Assembly (NCBI GenBank): GCA_963750965.1
Contig: CAVVSK010000019.1
Span: 124,001 to 188,000 of the forward strand
Length of the DNA stretch: 64,000 nt
Direction: 5' to 3'
From: CANKHA01 sp963750965
GTDB lineage: Bacteria > Pseudomonadota > Alphaproteobacteria > Rhizobiales > Xanthobacteraceae
Positions within the stretch are counted from its first letter, which is position 1. Every line of letters begins with the position of its first letter. Under the pieces are notes generated by a model that saw only the letters and a program-made list of their open reading frames with translations, had not been told where the DNA came from and searched no databases. The position numbers and the translations under genes are program-made. Positions 8,693 to 16,718 of this stretch are shown here, one piece after another.

Positions 8693-9268
8693 ATGGCCGA
8701 CACGCTGAACGTCCTGAGCATCTGCGGGAGCCTGCGGAAGGGCTCGTTCAATGCCATCGTGGAGCGGGCGCTGCCCGCACTGGCGCCGGAGCAAATGAGC
8801 ATCACTCCGGCGCCGCCTCACCGCCAGTTTCCCATCTACAATTTCGACATCCAGCATGAGCAGGGCATTCCCGCCGACGTCGCCACTTTGGGCAAGGCGA
8901 TCCTCGCCGCCGACGGCGTGGTGATCGTCAGCGCGGAATATAATTTTTCGATTCCCGGCGGCTTGAAGAATGCGATCGATTGGCTGTCGCGGATGAAGGA
9001 ACCGTCGCCCTTCGCAGGCAAGCCTTTTGCGATTCAATCCGCGACCAGCGGGTCGGTCGGCGGCGCGCGGATGCAATATCACCTGCGCCAGGTGCTGAAT
9101 GGGCTTAACGCCTTCGTCCTCAACAGCCCGGAGATCTTCATCGGCAATGCCAAATCGAAGGTGGATGAAGCAAAGCGCGAGCTGACGGACGAGACCACCC
9201 GCGATTTCATCCGCAAGCAGCTTGCCGCCTTTGCCGTCTTCATCGAGCGGGTTCGCCCGAAGGGCTGA
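8693..9268 (+). CDS. NADPH-dependent FMN reductase (flavodoxin-like)
   Basis: About 191 residues from ATG 8693, which has a GGGGACGG ribosome site. A GTG at 8675 overlapping the previous stop is the alternative. The FMN phosphate-binding loop is SICGSLRKGSFN at the N-terminus, and the second flavin contact is SAEYNFSIPGGLKNAIDWLSR, the classic pattern of the NADPH:FMN/quinone reductase family. It may supply reduced flavin or act as a quinone reductase. It sits between the FAH-family hydrolase and gentisate dioxygenase genes, so a role in aromatic turnover or in protecting against quinones is possible but unproven. Confidence 0.88.
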   Translation: MADTLNVLSICGSLRKGSFNAIVERALPALAPEQMSITPAPPHRQFPIYNFDIQHEQGIPADVATLGKAILAADGVVIVSAEYNFSIPGGLKNAIDWLSRMKEPSPFAGKPFAIQSATSGSVGGARMQYHLRQVLNGLNAFVLNSPEIFIGNAKSKVDEAKRELTDETTRDFIRKQLAAFAVFIERVRPKG

Positions 9269-9316
9269 CTGCTCTATAATGCGGCCGGAGGGTCCGAGGG
9301 ACCTAGGGAGCACAGC

Positions 9317-10402
9317 ATGCCGATCTCCACCGCGAAAAATAACGCAGGCGCGAGCGGCCCGCCGCGCTCTCCGGAAGAAATTCGCGCGTTGCGCGGCGCC
9401 TATTATGAACGCATCGGCCGCAAGCATATGGCGCCGCTGTGGGAGGTCATGCGCGACCTGGTTCCGAACGAGCCGGCGACGCCATTTCTTCCGGCGCTTT
9501 GGCGCTTTGATGATTACAAGCCGATGGTGTTTGAGGGCGGCCAGCTGATCACCGCCAAGGAAGCCGAGCGCCGGGTGCTGGTGCTGGAAAATCCGGGCAT
9601 GCGCGGAAAATCCGCGATCACCCAATCGCTCTATGCCGGCATTCAGCTCGTGCTGCCGGGTGAAATCGCACCGCCGCATCGACACACCGCAAGCGCTATC
9701 CGCTTTATCCTGGAAGGCGAGGGCGCCTACACGCAAGTCGACGGCGAGAAAACGGAGATGCGTCCTGGCGATTTCGTCATCACGCCGGGCTGGACCGCGC
9801 ACGACCACGGCAACGACACCAAGCAGCCGATGATCTGGCTCGACGTGCTCGATCTGCCGATGGTGAATTTTTATGCCGCCGCCTTCTTCGAGGATTTGGG
9901 CGAAGAGCCGCAGAATACGCGGCGCGAGCATGGCGATTCGATCGAGCGCTTCGGATCGGGGGTTTTTCCCGATGGCAGCGACACCTCGCTCAGACGCAGC
10001 CCGATCGTCAATTATCCCTATGCGCGCATGAAGCCGATTTTGCAGCGCCTGCAGCGCTCGGGCGATGTCGATCCACGGCATGGCGCGCGCATTCGCTATG
10101 CCAATCCGTTCAACGGCGGTTGGGTGACGCCGACCATGGGCGCGCATTTGGCGCTTTTGCCGCAAGGATTCAAAGGCGAATCTTACAAGGCGACCGACGG
10201 CACCATCTTCGCCTGCGCCGAAGGGCAGGGGCGCACCCGCGTTGGCGATATGGTGCTGGAATGGACTCGTAACGATGTCTTTGTTGTTCCGTCATGGCGA
10301 AGCTACAGCCATGAGGCTGACGGCGAAGCGATCTTGTTCTCCATCTCAGATCGGCCGGCGCAGGAAGCGCTCGGCATGTTTCGGGAAGAAAGTGCACATT
10401 AA
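9317..10402 (+). CDS. gentisate 1,2-dioxygenase (bicupin)
   Basis: 361 residues. The N-terminal cupin has the metal motif LPGEIAPPHRHTASAIRFIL (HxH, then FILEGEG), followed by RPGDFVITPGWTAHDHGN with the third His. A second, degenerate cupin lies at the C-terminus (NDVFVVPSWRSYSHEA). This bicupin arrangement and length fit gentisate and salicylate 1,2-dioxygenases. The enzyme opens gentisate with O2 and Fe(II) to maleylpyruvate. The start is supported by AGGGAGCACAGC upstream. A small GGTCC/GGACC hairpin precedes the ribosome site. It overlaps nothing, and the BrnA-like gene starts 2 bases after its stop. Confidence 0.88.
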   Translation: MPISTAKNNAGASGPPRSPEEIRALRGAYYERIGRKHMAPLWEVMRDLVPNEPATPFLPALWRFDDYKPMVFEGGQLITAKEAERRVLVLENPGMRGKSAITQSLYAGIQLVLPGEIAPPHRHTASAIRFILEGEGAYTQVDGEKTEMRPGDFVITPGWTAHDHGNDTKQPMIWLDVLDLPMVNFYAAAFFEDLGEEPQNTRREHGDSIERFGSGVFPDGSDTSLRRSPIVNYPYARMKPILQRLQRSGDVDPRHGARIRYANPFNGGWVTPTMGAHLALLPQGFKGESYKATDGTIFACAEGQGRTRVGDMVLEWTRNDVFVVPSWRSYSHEADGEAILFSISDRPAQEALGMFREESAH

Positions 10403-10403
10403 A

Positions 10404-10637
10404 ATGGTCGTTGAGAGAAAACGAAGACCCGGCGATCCGCGCGCAGCCGCCGAAGCGGCTTTCAAGGAGGCAACCACAAAACCGCTTGAAGCGCCGGCGC
10501 CGAAGCCTGCGGTGCCAAATGCCAAGGAATTGGTTTCGTTGCGGATCGACCGTGACGTCCTGGATTATTTTCAGGAAGATGGGCCGGGCTGGCAGGACCG
10601 GATCAACGATGCCTTGAGAAAAGCGGCGGGCAAATAG
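10404..10637 (+). CDS. BrnA antitoxin family-like small protein (no BrnT partner)
   Basis: 77 residues starting MVVERKRRPGDPRAAA, with a Pro/Ala linker and the C-terminal segment KELVSLRIDRDVLDYFQEDG then GWQDRINDALRKAAG. This 'VSLRID.DV...F...G.GWQ.RIN..LR' pattern is the ribbon-helix-helix region of BrnA/COG3514 proteins. In classical systems brnT lies upstream of brnA. Here the upstream gene is gentisate dioxygenase, and no BrnT-like ORF is near, so it may be a stand-alone DNA-binding regulator, possibly of the gentisate genes. It begins 2 bases after the dioxygenase stop, which points to co-transcription. Confidence 0.75.
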   Translation: MVVERKRRPGDPRAAAEAAFKEATTKPLEAPAPKPAVPNAKELVSLRIDRDVLDYFQEDGPGWQDRINDALRKAAGK

Positions 10638-10758
10638 CCACGCCGTTGCCCAGGTCCGAATCGGGGCGAGCGATCTCAGCATTATTCCTGTGCTCCTGGA
10701 TCGGGAATATCGGCTTTGGGCTTTGCTCCGGCGACCGCGCGTTGCTAACTTACGCGTC

Positions 10759-11343
10759 ATGTGGGGACGATCGGGGAAAGCAGGCGCACCATCGGCGCCG
10801 GAAGCGGATTCGTCTCTCCGGCTCAAAGCCGCGGTGCGCCAGGCGCGCATCGAGGTGGCCGAACGCACCAGCGTGGTCGTCGATCTGCGCGATGCGGAAG
10901 TCGCGCGGCTGGAAATCCTGAACGAGGCACTGGATCCGATCTTCACGGAGATTCCGTCGGAAATCGATCTGTTTGATCGCGGCATCAGCCGAGGCGACAC
11001 GCCGCGGCTTTGGCTGGACGCAGTCGCGCATGTGGTGATGGGACGCGACAAGCGTATCTACCGTCTGGTGCAGGACACGAGCTATGGCCGCCGCGTGCTG
11101 GAAGAATCCGGCGACGTCGGGCCGATCGTTGAGGCCGTCACGAAATATGTCGCCCGCCGTCTGGTGGAGCGGGAGCGCTCGCTCGCGGCGCTGTCCCCGC
11201 AGCTCGGCAAGGAAACCTGGCGCGACATCGCGACCGAACGCCGCCACTGGCGCTGGAATGCCGTCAAAGCGTTCTTCATCGGCCTCCTCGGCGGCATCGC
11301 GGCGCTCTTTGCGCTGGCCTGGATGCTGGCTTCGTCTCCTTAG
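10759..11343 (+). CDS. conserved hypothetical protein with C-terminal membrane anchor
   Basis: 194 residues from the ATG at 10759 (MWGRSGKAG); 10690 is an in-frame but less likely start, since it would add a poor N-terminal extension. The body is soluble and charged, with SEIDLFDRGISRGDTPRLW and VVMGRDKRIYRLVQDT blocks. The last 25 residues form one transmembrane helix (AFFIGLLGGIAALFALAWML). It is probably tail-anchored with the body in the cytoplasm. It resembles hypothetical proteins of Hyphomicrobiales, but no function is known. Its stop codon overlaps the convergent metallophosphoesterase end by 4 bases. Confidence 0.7.
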   Translation: MWGRSGKAGAPSAPEADSSLRLKAAVRQARIEVAERTSVVVDLRDAEVARLEILNEALDPIFTEIPSEIDLFDRGISRGDTPRLWLDAVAHVVMGRDKRIYRLVQDTSYGRRVLEESGDVGPIVEAVTKYVARRLVERERSLAALSPQLGKETWRDIATERRHWRWNAVKAFFIGLLGGIAALFALAWMLASSP

Positions 11344-12239
11344 GCGACCCTTTCCCGCCCCCGTTCGACAAAGCCTTCCCCGTCGGGACGCAGCGAACGC
11401 AGGATCGCGGTGCACTGCCATGCGCCGGGAGCGCCATCGATCTCATAAATGTTGTAGCCAGCTGTCTCATTGCTGTGGGGCGGAGCCGAGGCCGACGGCA
11501 CCCCGAAGGCGGGAATGCGCCGCTGCGGCCCATCCAGCCAGATCAAGGAATGCTCATGGTTATGACCGTGCAGCACCATGTCGGCGCCGTGCTCAGCCAG
11601 GACAGCGCGGAAATCGCGGGCGTCCACCAAGCGGCGGAAACGCTGGCCCGGGCTGCTCTTAGGTGGGTGATGAATCAGCACCACGCGGAACAGGCCGTCG
11701 TCCTTGAGTCCGTGCAGTGTGCGGGCGAAACGCTCGATCTGCTCGCCTCCAAGCTCCCCCGTCGCCATGAGGGGAAGCGTCGGTACCGCGGTTGACAATC
11801 CAATGAGTGCGATGGGGCCACGCCGGCGAACGAAGGGATAGGTGATTTCCTGACCAACCAGCACCTGCACGGCATCGTTGGTCATGAACTCGCCCCAGTG
11901 CTTTCCGGAATGCGAGGCGGTCGCGCCGACATAGGCGTCGTGATTGCCCGGCACCACGGTGACATCATGCGGCGTGCCGAGCGCCTCCAGCCAGGCGCGC
12001 GCTGGCTCAAATTCTTTTTCCAGCGAAAGGTTGATCAGGTCGCCGGTGATCGCGAGATGGTCGGGTTTGAACGCGCGCATATCGGCGATCAGCTCCGCAA
12101 GCACATCCGCCTGGTGGAGCGCGCGGCGCTTGCGGTGCCAGTTGAACAAGCCCAGCGCGCGCTTGCCGACGAGCTCGTGCAGCCGCGGCCTCGGCAAGGA
12201 TCCCAGATGCGGATCGGAAAGATGCGCGAGCCTGAACAT
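11340..12239 (-). CDS. calcineurin-like metallophosphoesterase
   Basis: About 299 residues from ATG 12239 (MFRLAHLSDPHLG), better than the in-frame 12263 start because the metal motif normally begins within the first 12 residues. All metallophosphoesterase motifs are visible in order: SDPHLG, ITGDLINLS, VVPGNHDAY, LIHHPP and MVLHGHNHEHS. It binds two metal ions and hydrolyses a phosphodiester or phosphomonoester, possibly a nucleotide as in CpdA/Icc-like proteins. The substrate is not determinable. The upstream end abuts a palindromic repeat at 12244-12404. Confidence 0.9.
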   Translation of the reverse strand: MFRLAHLSDPHLGSLPRPRLHELVGKRALGLFNWHRKRRALHQADVLAELIADMRAFKPDHLAITGDLINLSLEKEFEPARAWLEALGTPHDVTVVPGNHDAYVGATASHSGKHWGEFMTNDAVQVLVGQEITYPFVRRRGPIALIGLSTAVPTLPLMATGELGGEQIERFARTLHGLKDDGLFRVVLIHHPPKSSPGQRFRRLVDARDFRAVLAEHGADMVLHGHNHEHSLIWLDGPQRRIPAFGVPSASAPPHSNETAGYNIYEIDGAPGAWQCTAILRSLRPDGEGFVERGRERVA

Positions 12240-12243
12240 TATT

Positions 12244-12404
12244 GTCGTGGCTCGGAAATTCAATTCATTTTTTGCCGCGAGTCATTCAAGCGAATTTCCG
12301 AGCCAAGCGACACTAGAACTTTAAGGTCGCTAGTGTCCTTACAGAATCCGAAGTTCGCTTCGGAGGTTGCTGCAAAATCGAGCGAACTTCGGATGCGGGA
12401 CACT
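12244..12404. repeat. multi-arm palindromic repeat, copy 1
   Basis: Three nested or adjacent inverted repeats: 12249-12261 with 12292-12304 (13 bp perfect, GGCTCGGAAATTC); GACACTAG 12309-12316 with CTAGTGTC 12330-12337 (13-base loop); ATCCGAAGTTCGCT 12346-12359 with 12381-12394 (14 bp perfect). A further GGACACT at 12398-12404 can pair with AGTGTCC at 12332-12338, so two alternative folds compete for the same arm. A second copy with the same geometry is at 26424-26568. It lies between the divergently placed metallophosphoesterase start and the mbfA end. Confidence 0.85.
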
Positions 12405-12406
12405 AT

Positions 12407-13363
12407 TCAGGCGCTGCCTATCAGGATTCCGGCAAGAAAGACCAGCGTGCCCCCCACCACGATCTGAAATGTGGCTGACAGGAAGGGTGTGTCCATGTAG
12501 CGGAAACGAATATAGGCGATGGCGACCAGCTCCAGTGCGACGACGATCACGGCGAGAATGGTTGCCATCCAGAAATCCGGGATGAGATAGGGCAAAGTGT
12601 GACCGACGCCGCCAATGGTGGTCATGATTCCCGTTATCGTACCACGGACCCAAGGCGTACCGCGCCCTGTGAGCGAGCCGTCGTCGGAAGCGGCCTCGGC
12701 GAAGCCCATGGATATGCCGGCGCCGACCGAGGCAGCCATGCCGACCAGAAACGTCTCCCAGGTACTATGGGTGGCAAAAGCGGCGGCAAATAGCGGCGCC
12801 AGCGTCGATACCGAGCCATCCATCAGCCCGACGAGACCCGGCTGCACATATTGCAGCAGGAACATCCGGCGCGCCGTTTCGTCTTCGTGCTCGCGTTCTT
12901 TCTTGGTGAGGATCTCCTGCCCAAGCTTGTGCGCCATGTCTTCGTGTTCGTTCTCGATTTCGGCAAGCTCGTCGAGCAGCTTGCGGACCGCGGCGTCCCG
13001 TGTGGTTTCCGCCGCCTTGCGATAAAAACGGCCGGCCTCGTATTCCATCGCCTCGGCGTATTTGCGAACCTCATCGAGGTTGAGCGCCCCCATCAGCCAT
13101 ATCGCAGGCTTCTGGATGAAGCCTTTGACGTCCTGGCGGCGGATAAGCGGGAGGTAGTCGCCGAATTTTTGCCGATAGAGATCGAACAGCATGGTCCGGT
13201 GGCGCACTTCCTCGTCTGCCATTTCCTCGAATACCTTGGCCGAGGCGGGAAATTGCCCGCGCAAACCTTCGGCAAATCCGCGATAGATGCGGCTGTCTTC
13301 TTCTTCATTGGTGATGGCGAGGGCGAGAATTTCCTGCTCGGAAAGATCGGAAAATCGCTTCAC
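12407..13363 (-). CDS. mbfA: membrane-bound ferritin/VIT1-type iron exporter MbfA
   Basis: 318 residues. Residues 1-160 form a ferritin-like (erythrin) di-iron domain with NEEEDSRIY, EEMADEEVRHR, AMEYEAGRFYR and ENEHEDMAH helices. Residues 170-318 form a VIT1/CCC1-type membrane domain (QPGLVGLMDGSVSTLAPLF, and three or four more helices). This fusion is MbfA, an inner-membrane iron/manganese exporter that protects against iron and peroxide stress in rhizobia, where Irr represses it. An iron control element lies 38-54 bases upstream (see 13401-13417). The NUDIX gene is divergent. Confidence 0.93.
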   Translation of the reverse strand: MKRFSDLSEQEILALAITNEEEDSRIYRGFAEGLRGQFPASAKVFEEMADEEVRHRTMLFDLYRQKFGDYLPLIRRQDVKGFIQKPAIWLMGALNLDEVRKYAEAMEYEAGRFYRKAAETTRDAAVRKLLDELAEIENEHEDMAHKLGQEILTKKEREHEDETARRMFLLQYVQPGLVGLMDGSVSTLAPLFAAAFATHSTWETFLVGMAASVGAGISMGFAEAASDDGSLTGRGTPWVRGTITGIMTTIGGVGHTLPYLIPDFWMATILAVIVVALELVAIAYIRFRYMDTPFLSATFQIVVGGTLVFLAGILIGSA

Positions 13364-13400
13364 GGGGGCCTCTCGGGGGCTGGAACGGCTAGTTAGCTAT

Positions 13401-13417
13401 ATTGGAACTATTCTAAA
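13401..13417 (-). promoter_or_regulatory. iron control element (Irr box) for mbfA
   Basis: Read on the minus strand the site is TTTAGAATAGTTCCAAT. The left half matches the rhizobial ICE half-site TTTAGAA exactly, followed by a 3-base spacer and TTCCAAT, 5 of 7 against TTCTAAA. It ends 38 bases before the mbfA start codon, in the 70-base gap between mbfA and the divergent NUDIX gene. In Bradyrhizobium mbfA is an Irr target, so repression in low iron is the expected behaviour. The site could also affect the NUDIX gene. Confidence 0.75.
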
Positions 13418-13433
13418 CTATATAGGCCGACCG

Positions 13434-13932
13434 ATGGAAAAGACCAATTGGCAACGCGATATTTCCAGCCGGCTGTGGGAATCTTTCGGCAGGTCCATGC
13501 TGCATTCTTATTGGCGCGTCACGCGGGGAATGACACTTGGCGTGCGCGGTTTGGTCGTGGACGGGGCGGGGCGCATTCTCCTTGTGCAGCACAGCTATGT
13601 GCGGGGCTGGCATCTGCCGGGCGGCGGGGTTGAGCCGGGCGAGACCATGCAGCAAGCACTGGCGCGGGAACTGGCGGAGGAGGGCAACATTCGCCTTGGC
13701 AGCGCGGCCCGATTGCATGGCATCTTCTTCAATCGTCGCGTCTCCAAGCGTGACCATGTTGCCGTCTATGTGGTGCAGGATTTCGAACAAGCAGGACCGT
13801 ACAAGGCGAACCGCGAGATTACTCGTCGCGTCTTTCTTTGCGCTGGATGCGCTGCCGAACGATACCACTGCCGGCACGCGTGCCCGCATCGCCGAGGTGA
13901 TGGGCGGCGCGCCGGTGAGCGAGCATTGGTGA
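13434..13932 (+). CDS. NUDIX hydrolase, frameshifted near the 3' end
   Basis: The N-terminal 130 residues read from ATG 13434: MTLGVRGLVVDGAGRILLVQ, then the Nudix region GWHLPGGGVEPGETMQQALARELAEEG (partly shown by GGGVEPGE and RELAEEG). After NREIT (about 13820) this frame runs on to 13985 with Arg/Cys-rich nonsense. The +1 frame continues naturally with SFFALDALPNDTTAGTRARI and stops at 13932. Removing one base around 13822-13832 restores a 165-residue NUDIX protein. Either a sequence error or a recent mutation. The substrate is unknown; it is divergent from mbfA. Confidence 0.82.
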
Positions 13933-13945
13933 CGCTAATCGCGAC

Positions 13946-14056
13946 GGCGCATGATCCCGAAAAGTGGAAACCGGTTTTCGGATAAGATCATGCGCCACTT
14001 TAAAGTTAGCGCGCGATCGGACGCAAAACCGGTGCCCACTTTTGCTGATCGCGCGC
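13946..14056. repeat. two inverted copies of a rhizobial palindromic repeat
   Basis: First palindrome: GGCGCATGATC 13946-13956 with GATCATGCGCC 13986-13996, and an inner CCGAAAA/TTTTCGG pair around a GTGGAAACCGG core. Second: GCGCGCGATC 14009-14018 with GATCGCGCGC 14047-14056, and inner GCAAAA/TTTTGC. The core of the second (AAAACCGGTGCCCACTTTT) is the reverse complement of the first core with three changes, so the two are head-to-head copies of one element. A third, partial copy is at 37657-37688. They fill the gap between the NUDIX and GNAT genes. Confidence 0.85.
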
Positions 14057-14067
14057 GGGGATAGGGA

Positions 14068-14568
14068 ATGAACGATCTTTCGTTGACGATTCTGATGGAA
14101 AGCGCTGACGACGTGCAGGCGATCGATCGCCTGCACGAGCGCACCTTCGGCCCGGGGCGTTATGCGCGTACCGCCTACCGCATCCGCGAGGGCATCGCGC
14201 ACAGCCTTGATCTGTCATTCACCGCGCGCATCGGAACGCTGATGGTTGGCTCCGTGCGGCTTTCGCCCATCCGCATCGGCGAGACGTCCGCGCTGTTGCT
14301 GGGCCCGCTCACGGTGGAGCCGCCATTCCGTGATCGCGGCATTGGCATTGGCCTGATCGAACGGGCGCTGCAGGAAGCGAAAGCAAAGGGACATAAACTG
14401 GTGGTGCTTGTCGGCGACGAATCCTACTACCAGCGCTGCGGCTTCAAGCGCATTCCCAAGGGCACGGTCAGCATGCCCGGCCCGGTTGATCCGCAGCGTT
14501 TGCTGGTGGCTGAATTGGCCGCGGGCGCCTTTGCCGGCGTCAGCGGACCGATCCGGCCGGGGCCGTAG
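14068..14568 (+). CDS. GNAT family N-acetyltransferase (YhbS-like)
   Basis: 166 residues. The acetyl-CoA pyrophosphate loop is FRDRGIGIGLIERAL (R/Q-x-x-G-x-G/A type) at about 89-103, preceded by the beta-4 strand LLLGPLTVEP and followed by LVVLVGDESYYQRCGFKRI, as in COG3153 (YhbS-like) acetyltransferases. The acceptor is unknown. It starts right after a palindromic repeat and is followed by another repeat, so it is probably a single-gene transcript. Confidence 0.85.
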   Translation: MNDLSLTILMESADDVQAIDRLHERTFGPGRYARTAYRIREGIAHSLDLSFTARIGTLMVGSVRLSPIRIGETSALLLGPLTVEPPFRDRGIGIGLIERALQEAKAKGHKLVVLVGDESYYQRCGFKRIPKGTVSMPGPVDPQRLLVAELAAGAFAGVSGPIRPGP

Positions 14569-14633
14569 CTTATCCTCCCCCTAAAAGGGGAGGGATAGGC
14601 ACCGGCTCTGACCCCGCAAGTGGGATAAGAGCC
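14568..14633. repeat. intergenic G/C-run palindrome
   Basis: ATCCTCCCC and GGGGAGGGAT arms form a hairpin around CTAAAA (about 14572-14597), and outer GCTTATCC / GGGATAAGAGC arms pair over the whole element. A related sequence, also starting GCTTATCC and rich in CCCCT/AGGGG, is at 46234-46290. It lies between the convergent GNAT gene and the large membrane-protein gene and could also act as a transcription stop, though no U-run follows. Confidence 0.7.
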
Positions 14634-14644
14634 TCTGCCGGAAA

Positions 14645-16711
14645 CTAGCGGCCTTCCCTTGCCCAGGTGAGCGCGAGGCTGCCGAGCAGCAGCAGCAGGC
14701 CAATGAAGCCGGCGAAGACCGGCAGAACGCCGATGCCGCGCACCACGCTGGCGTCGCGGATCTTCAGCCCGATCCAGTCGTCGCCATGGAAAGTGCCGGT
14801 CGAACGCACGCCGAGAATCCGCGGCAGCGTCACGCCGGAAGTCTCGGTTAGCCGACGCGCGTCGCCGCCGGTGGCGTTGGCCAGCGGGGCCAGCACCTCG
14901 GTTGTCGACGTGACCTCGGTAAATTCGCGTGGATTGGCCGGCCCGATATTCACCAGGGTGGTCAGCTTGCCGTCGGTGGCGCGCCACAGGCCAAGCTCGC
15001 CCGCCGGCATGGAGCCGCGCCACAAGCCGGGCTGCGCCGATTGCAACGTCAATGTCGTTGTGCCGCCGGACGGCGCGGTGACGGTTACGTCACCGACCGT
15101 GTCGGCCATCGATTGGCGCTCGATCGACAGCTCGCGCCCGTGGGAGGTGAGCCGCAGCGCTTCCTCTTCCAGATCAGGTTGCTTCATCAGCCAATGCGAA
15201 AGCCGCCGCAACAGGTCGAGATGCGGTCCGCCGCCCTCATAGCCGCGCGCCCATAGCCAGATGTGATCCGACAACAGCAGAGCGATGCGGCCTTCGCCTT
15301 CGCGCGCCAGCACCAGCAGCGGCTTGTCATCGGCAGCCTGCATCACCGTTGCGCCCTGGGCTTTTCTGGTGTCCACCACACGGAACCAGCGGCTCCAGCG
15401 CGGCGGATCGGAGGCCGCGCCTTCCAGATCGCGCGTCACCGGATGGCGCTTGCCCACGGTGCTGAGTTGGGCGCGGAACGGCGTTTCCGTCACCTGCCCA
15501 CTGGGCTCCGCCGGGAGAATGACTTCGAGCGGCGTGCGCCACAGGCTGGTGGAGCTGGCATAATCCGGGCCTGCCGCGACCAGCACTGCCCCGCCTTTGC
15601 GCACATAGCGCGCGATATTGTCGAAATAGATGATCGGCAGCACGCCCTGACGCGCATAACGGTCGAAGATGATGAGCTGGAACTCGTCGATTTTCTGCTG
15701 GAACAGCTCGCGGGTGGGGAAAGCGATCAGCGAAAGCTCATTGATCGGCGTGCCGTCCTGCTTTTCCGGCGGACGTAAGATGGTGAAGTGAACGAGATCG
15801 ACGCTGGCGTCGGATTTCAGCAGATTGCGCCAGGTGCGCTCGCCCGCATGCGGCTCGCCGGAAACCAGCAGCACACGCAGCTTGTCGCGCACTCCGTCGA
15901 TGGAAACGACGGCGCGATTGTTCACCGCCGTCAGCTCGCCTGGCAGCGGGGAGGCTTCGATCTCGACAATGTTGGGTCCGGCATGCGGGATGTGAATGTC
16001 CAGCTGCACCGGCTGGCCCACCCCCACGCTCCGGGTTTCAATCGTCTCGCCGTCGCGGCGCACGGTCACTTGCGCGGTGCCGCCCGAGGAGCCCTGGTCC
16101 TCGACACGGAAAGTAACGGCTTGCGCCTGGTTAACGATGCCGAAGCGCGGCGCGTTGAGAAGCGCCACGCGGCGGTCGCGCTCACCCTTCGTGCCGGTGA
16201 TCAGTGCATGCAGCGGCGCGGCGAAGCCGAGCGCGGCGGCTTCCGCCGGCACGTCATGCACGCGGCCATCGGTTAGGAGGATTGCGCCGGCGACCCGGTC
16301 GGGCGGCACGTCCGCGAGCGCGGAGCCGAGTGCGGAGAACAGACGCGTGCCGTCGGTTTCGCCATCCGATTGGCCGGCCTCCACGGTACGGACTTCCAGT
16401 CCGGAGATACGGCCAAGCCGTTCGATCAGCGCTGCGCGCGCGGTTTCGGTCTGCTGCAGGCGGTCGCCGAAATTCTGGCTCGGACTCTTGTCGACGACGA
16501 CCACGGCTACCGAGGTGAGCGGCTCGCGATCCTCGCGGGTGAAGGAGGGGTTTGCCAGCGCGAGCACCATCAGCAGCAGCGCGATCGTGCGCACGACGGC
16601 GCCGCGGCTGCGGGCAAAAAACAGCAGCCCGGCCACGATCAGCGCAACAGCCAAGCCGGCCCATACGACATAGGCGGGTACCAGCGGCGCGAAGGCGATG
16701 CCGAAATTCAT
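14645..16711 (-). CDS. large membrane protein, last gene of the moxR operon
   Basis: 688 residues. Two transmembrane helices open the protein (VPAYVVWAGLAVALIVAGLLFF and VRTIALLLMVLALANPSF), then a vWA-like segment with VAVVVVDKSPSQNFGDRL (DxSxS-type MIDAS residues), a class I glutamine-amidotransferase-like region (YVRKGGAVLVAAGPDYASS) and a C-terminal helix (GVLPVFAGFIGLLLLLGSLAL). Proteins of this layout are encoded with MoxR, DUF58 and BatA/DUF4159 partners in alphaproteobacteria and are thought to form a membrane-bound chaperone-like or cell-envelope complex. The exact role is unknown. It starts 7 bases after the DUF4159 stop. Confidence 0.78.
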   Translation of the reverse strand: MNFGIAFAPLVPAYVVWAGLAVALIVAGLLFFARSRGAVVRTIALLLMVLALANPSFTREDREPLTSVAVVVVDKSPSQNFGDRLQQTETARAALIERLGRISGLEVRTVEAGQSDGETDGTRLFSALGSALADVPPDRVAGAILLTDGRVHDVPAEAAALGFAAPLHALITGTKGERDRRVALLNAPRFGIVNQAQAVTFRVEDQGSSGGTAQVTVRRDGETIETRSVGVGQPVQLDIHIPHAGPNIVEIEASPLPGELTAVNNRAVVSIDGVRDKLRVLLVSGEPHAGERTWRNLLKSDASVDLVHFTILRPPEKQDGTPINELSLIAFPTRELFQQKIDEFQLIIFDRYARQGVLPIIYFDNIARYVRKGGAVLVAAGPDYASSTSLWRTPLEVILPAEPSGQVTETPFRAQLSTVGKRHPVTRDLEGAASDPPRWSRWFRVVDTRKAQGATVMQAADDKPLLVLAREGEGRIALLLSDHIWLWARGYEGGGPHLDLLRRLSHWLMKQPDLEEEALRLTSHGRELSIERQSMADTVGDVTVTAPSGGTTTLTLQSAQPGLWRGSMPAGELGLWRATDGKLTTLVNIGPANPREFTEVTSTTEVLAPLANATGGDARRLTETSGVTLPRILGVRSTGTFHGDDWIGLKIRDASVVRGIGVLPVFAGFIGLLLLLGSLALTWAREGR

Positions 16712-16718
16712 GCGGCTC

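Noticed and set aside
8300..10165. Minus-strand open frame of 621 codons
   Set aside because: It lies antisense to the FAH-family, FMN reductase and gentisate dioxygenase genes, which have clear motifs. Its translation is His/Arg/Ala-rich without domains, as expected of a high-GC shadow frame.
10404..10637. A complete BrnTA toxin-antitoxin pair
   Set aside because: Only the BrnA-like protein is present. The upstream gene is a full-length gentisate dioxygenase and no BrnT-like ORF overlaps or precedes it.
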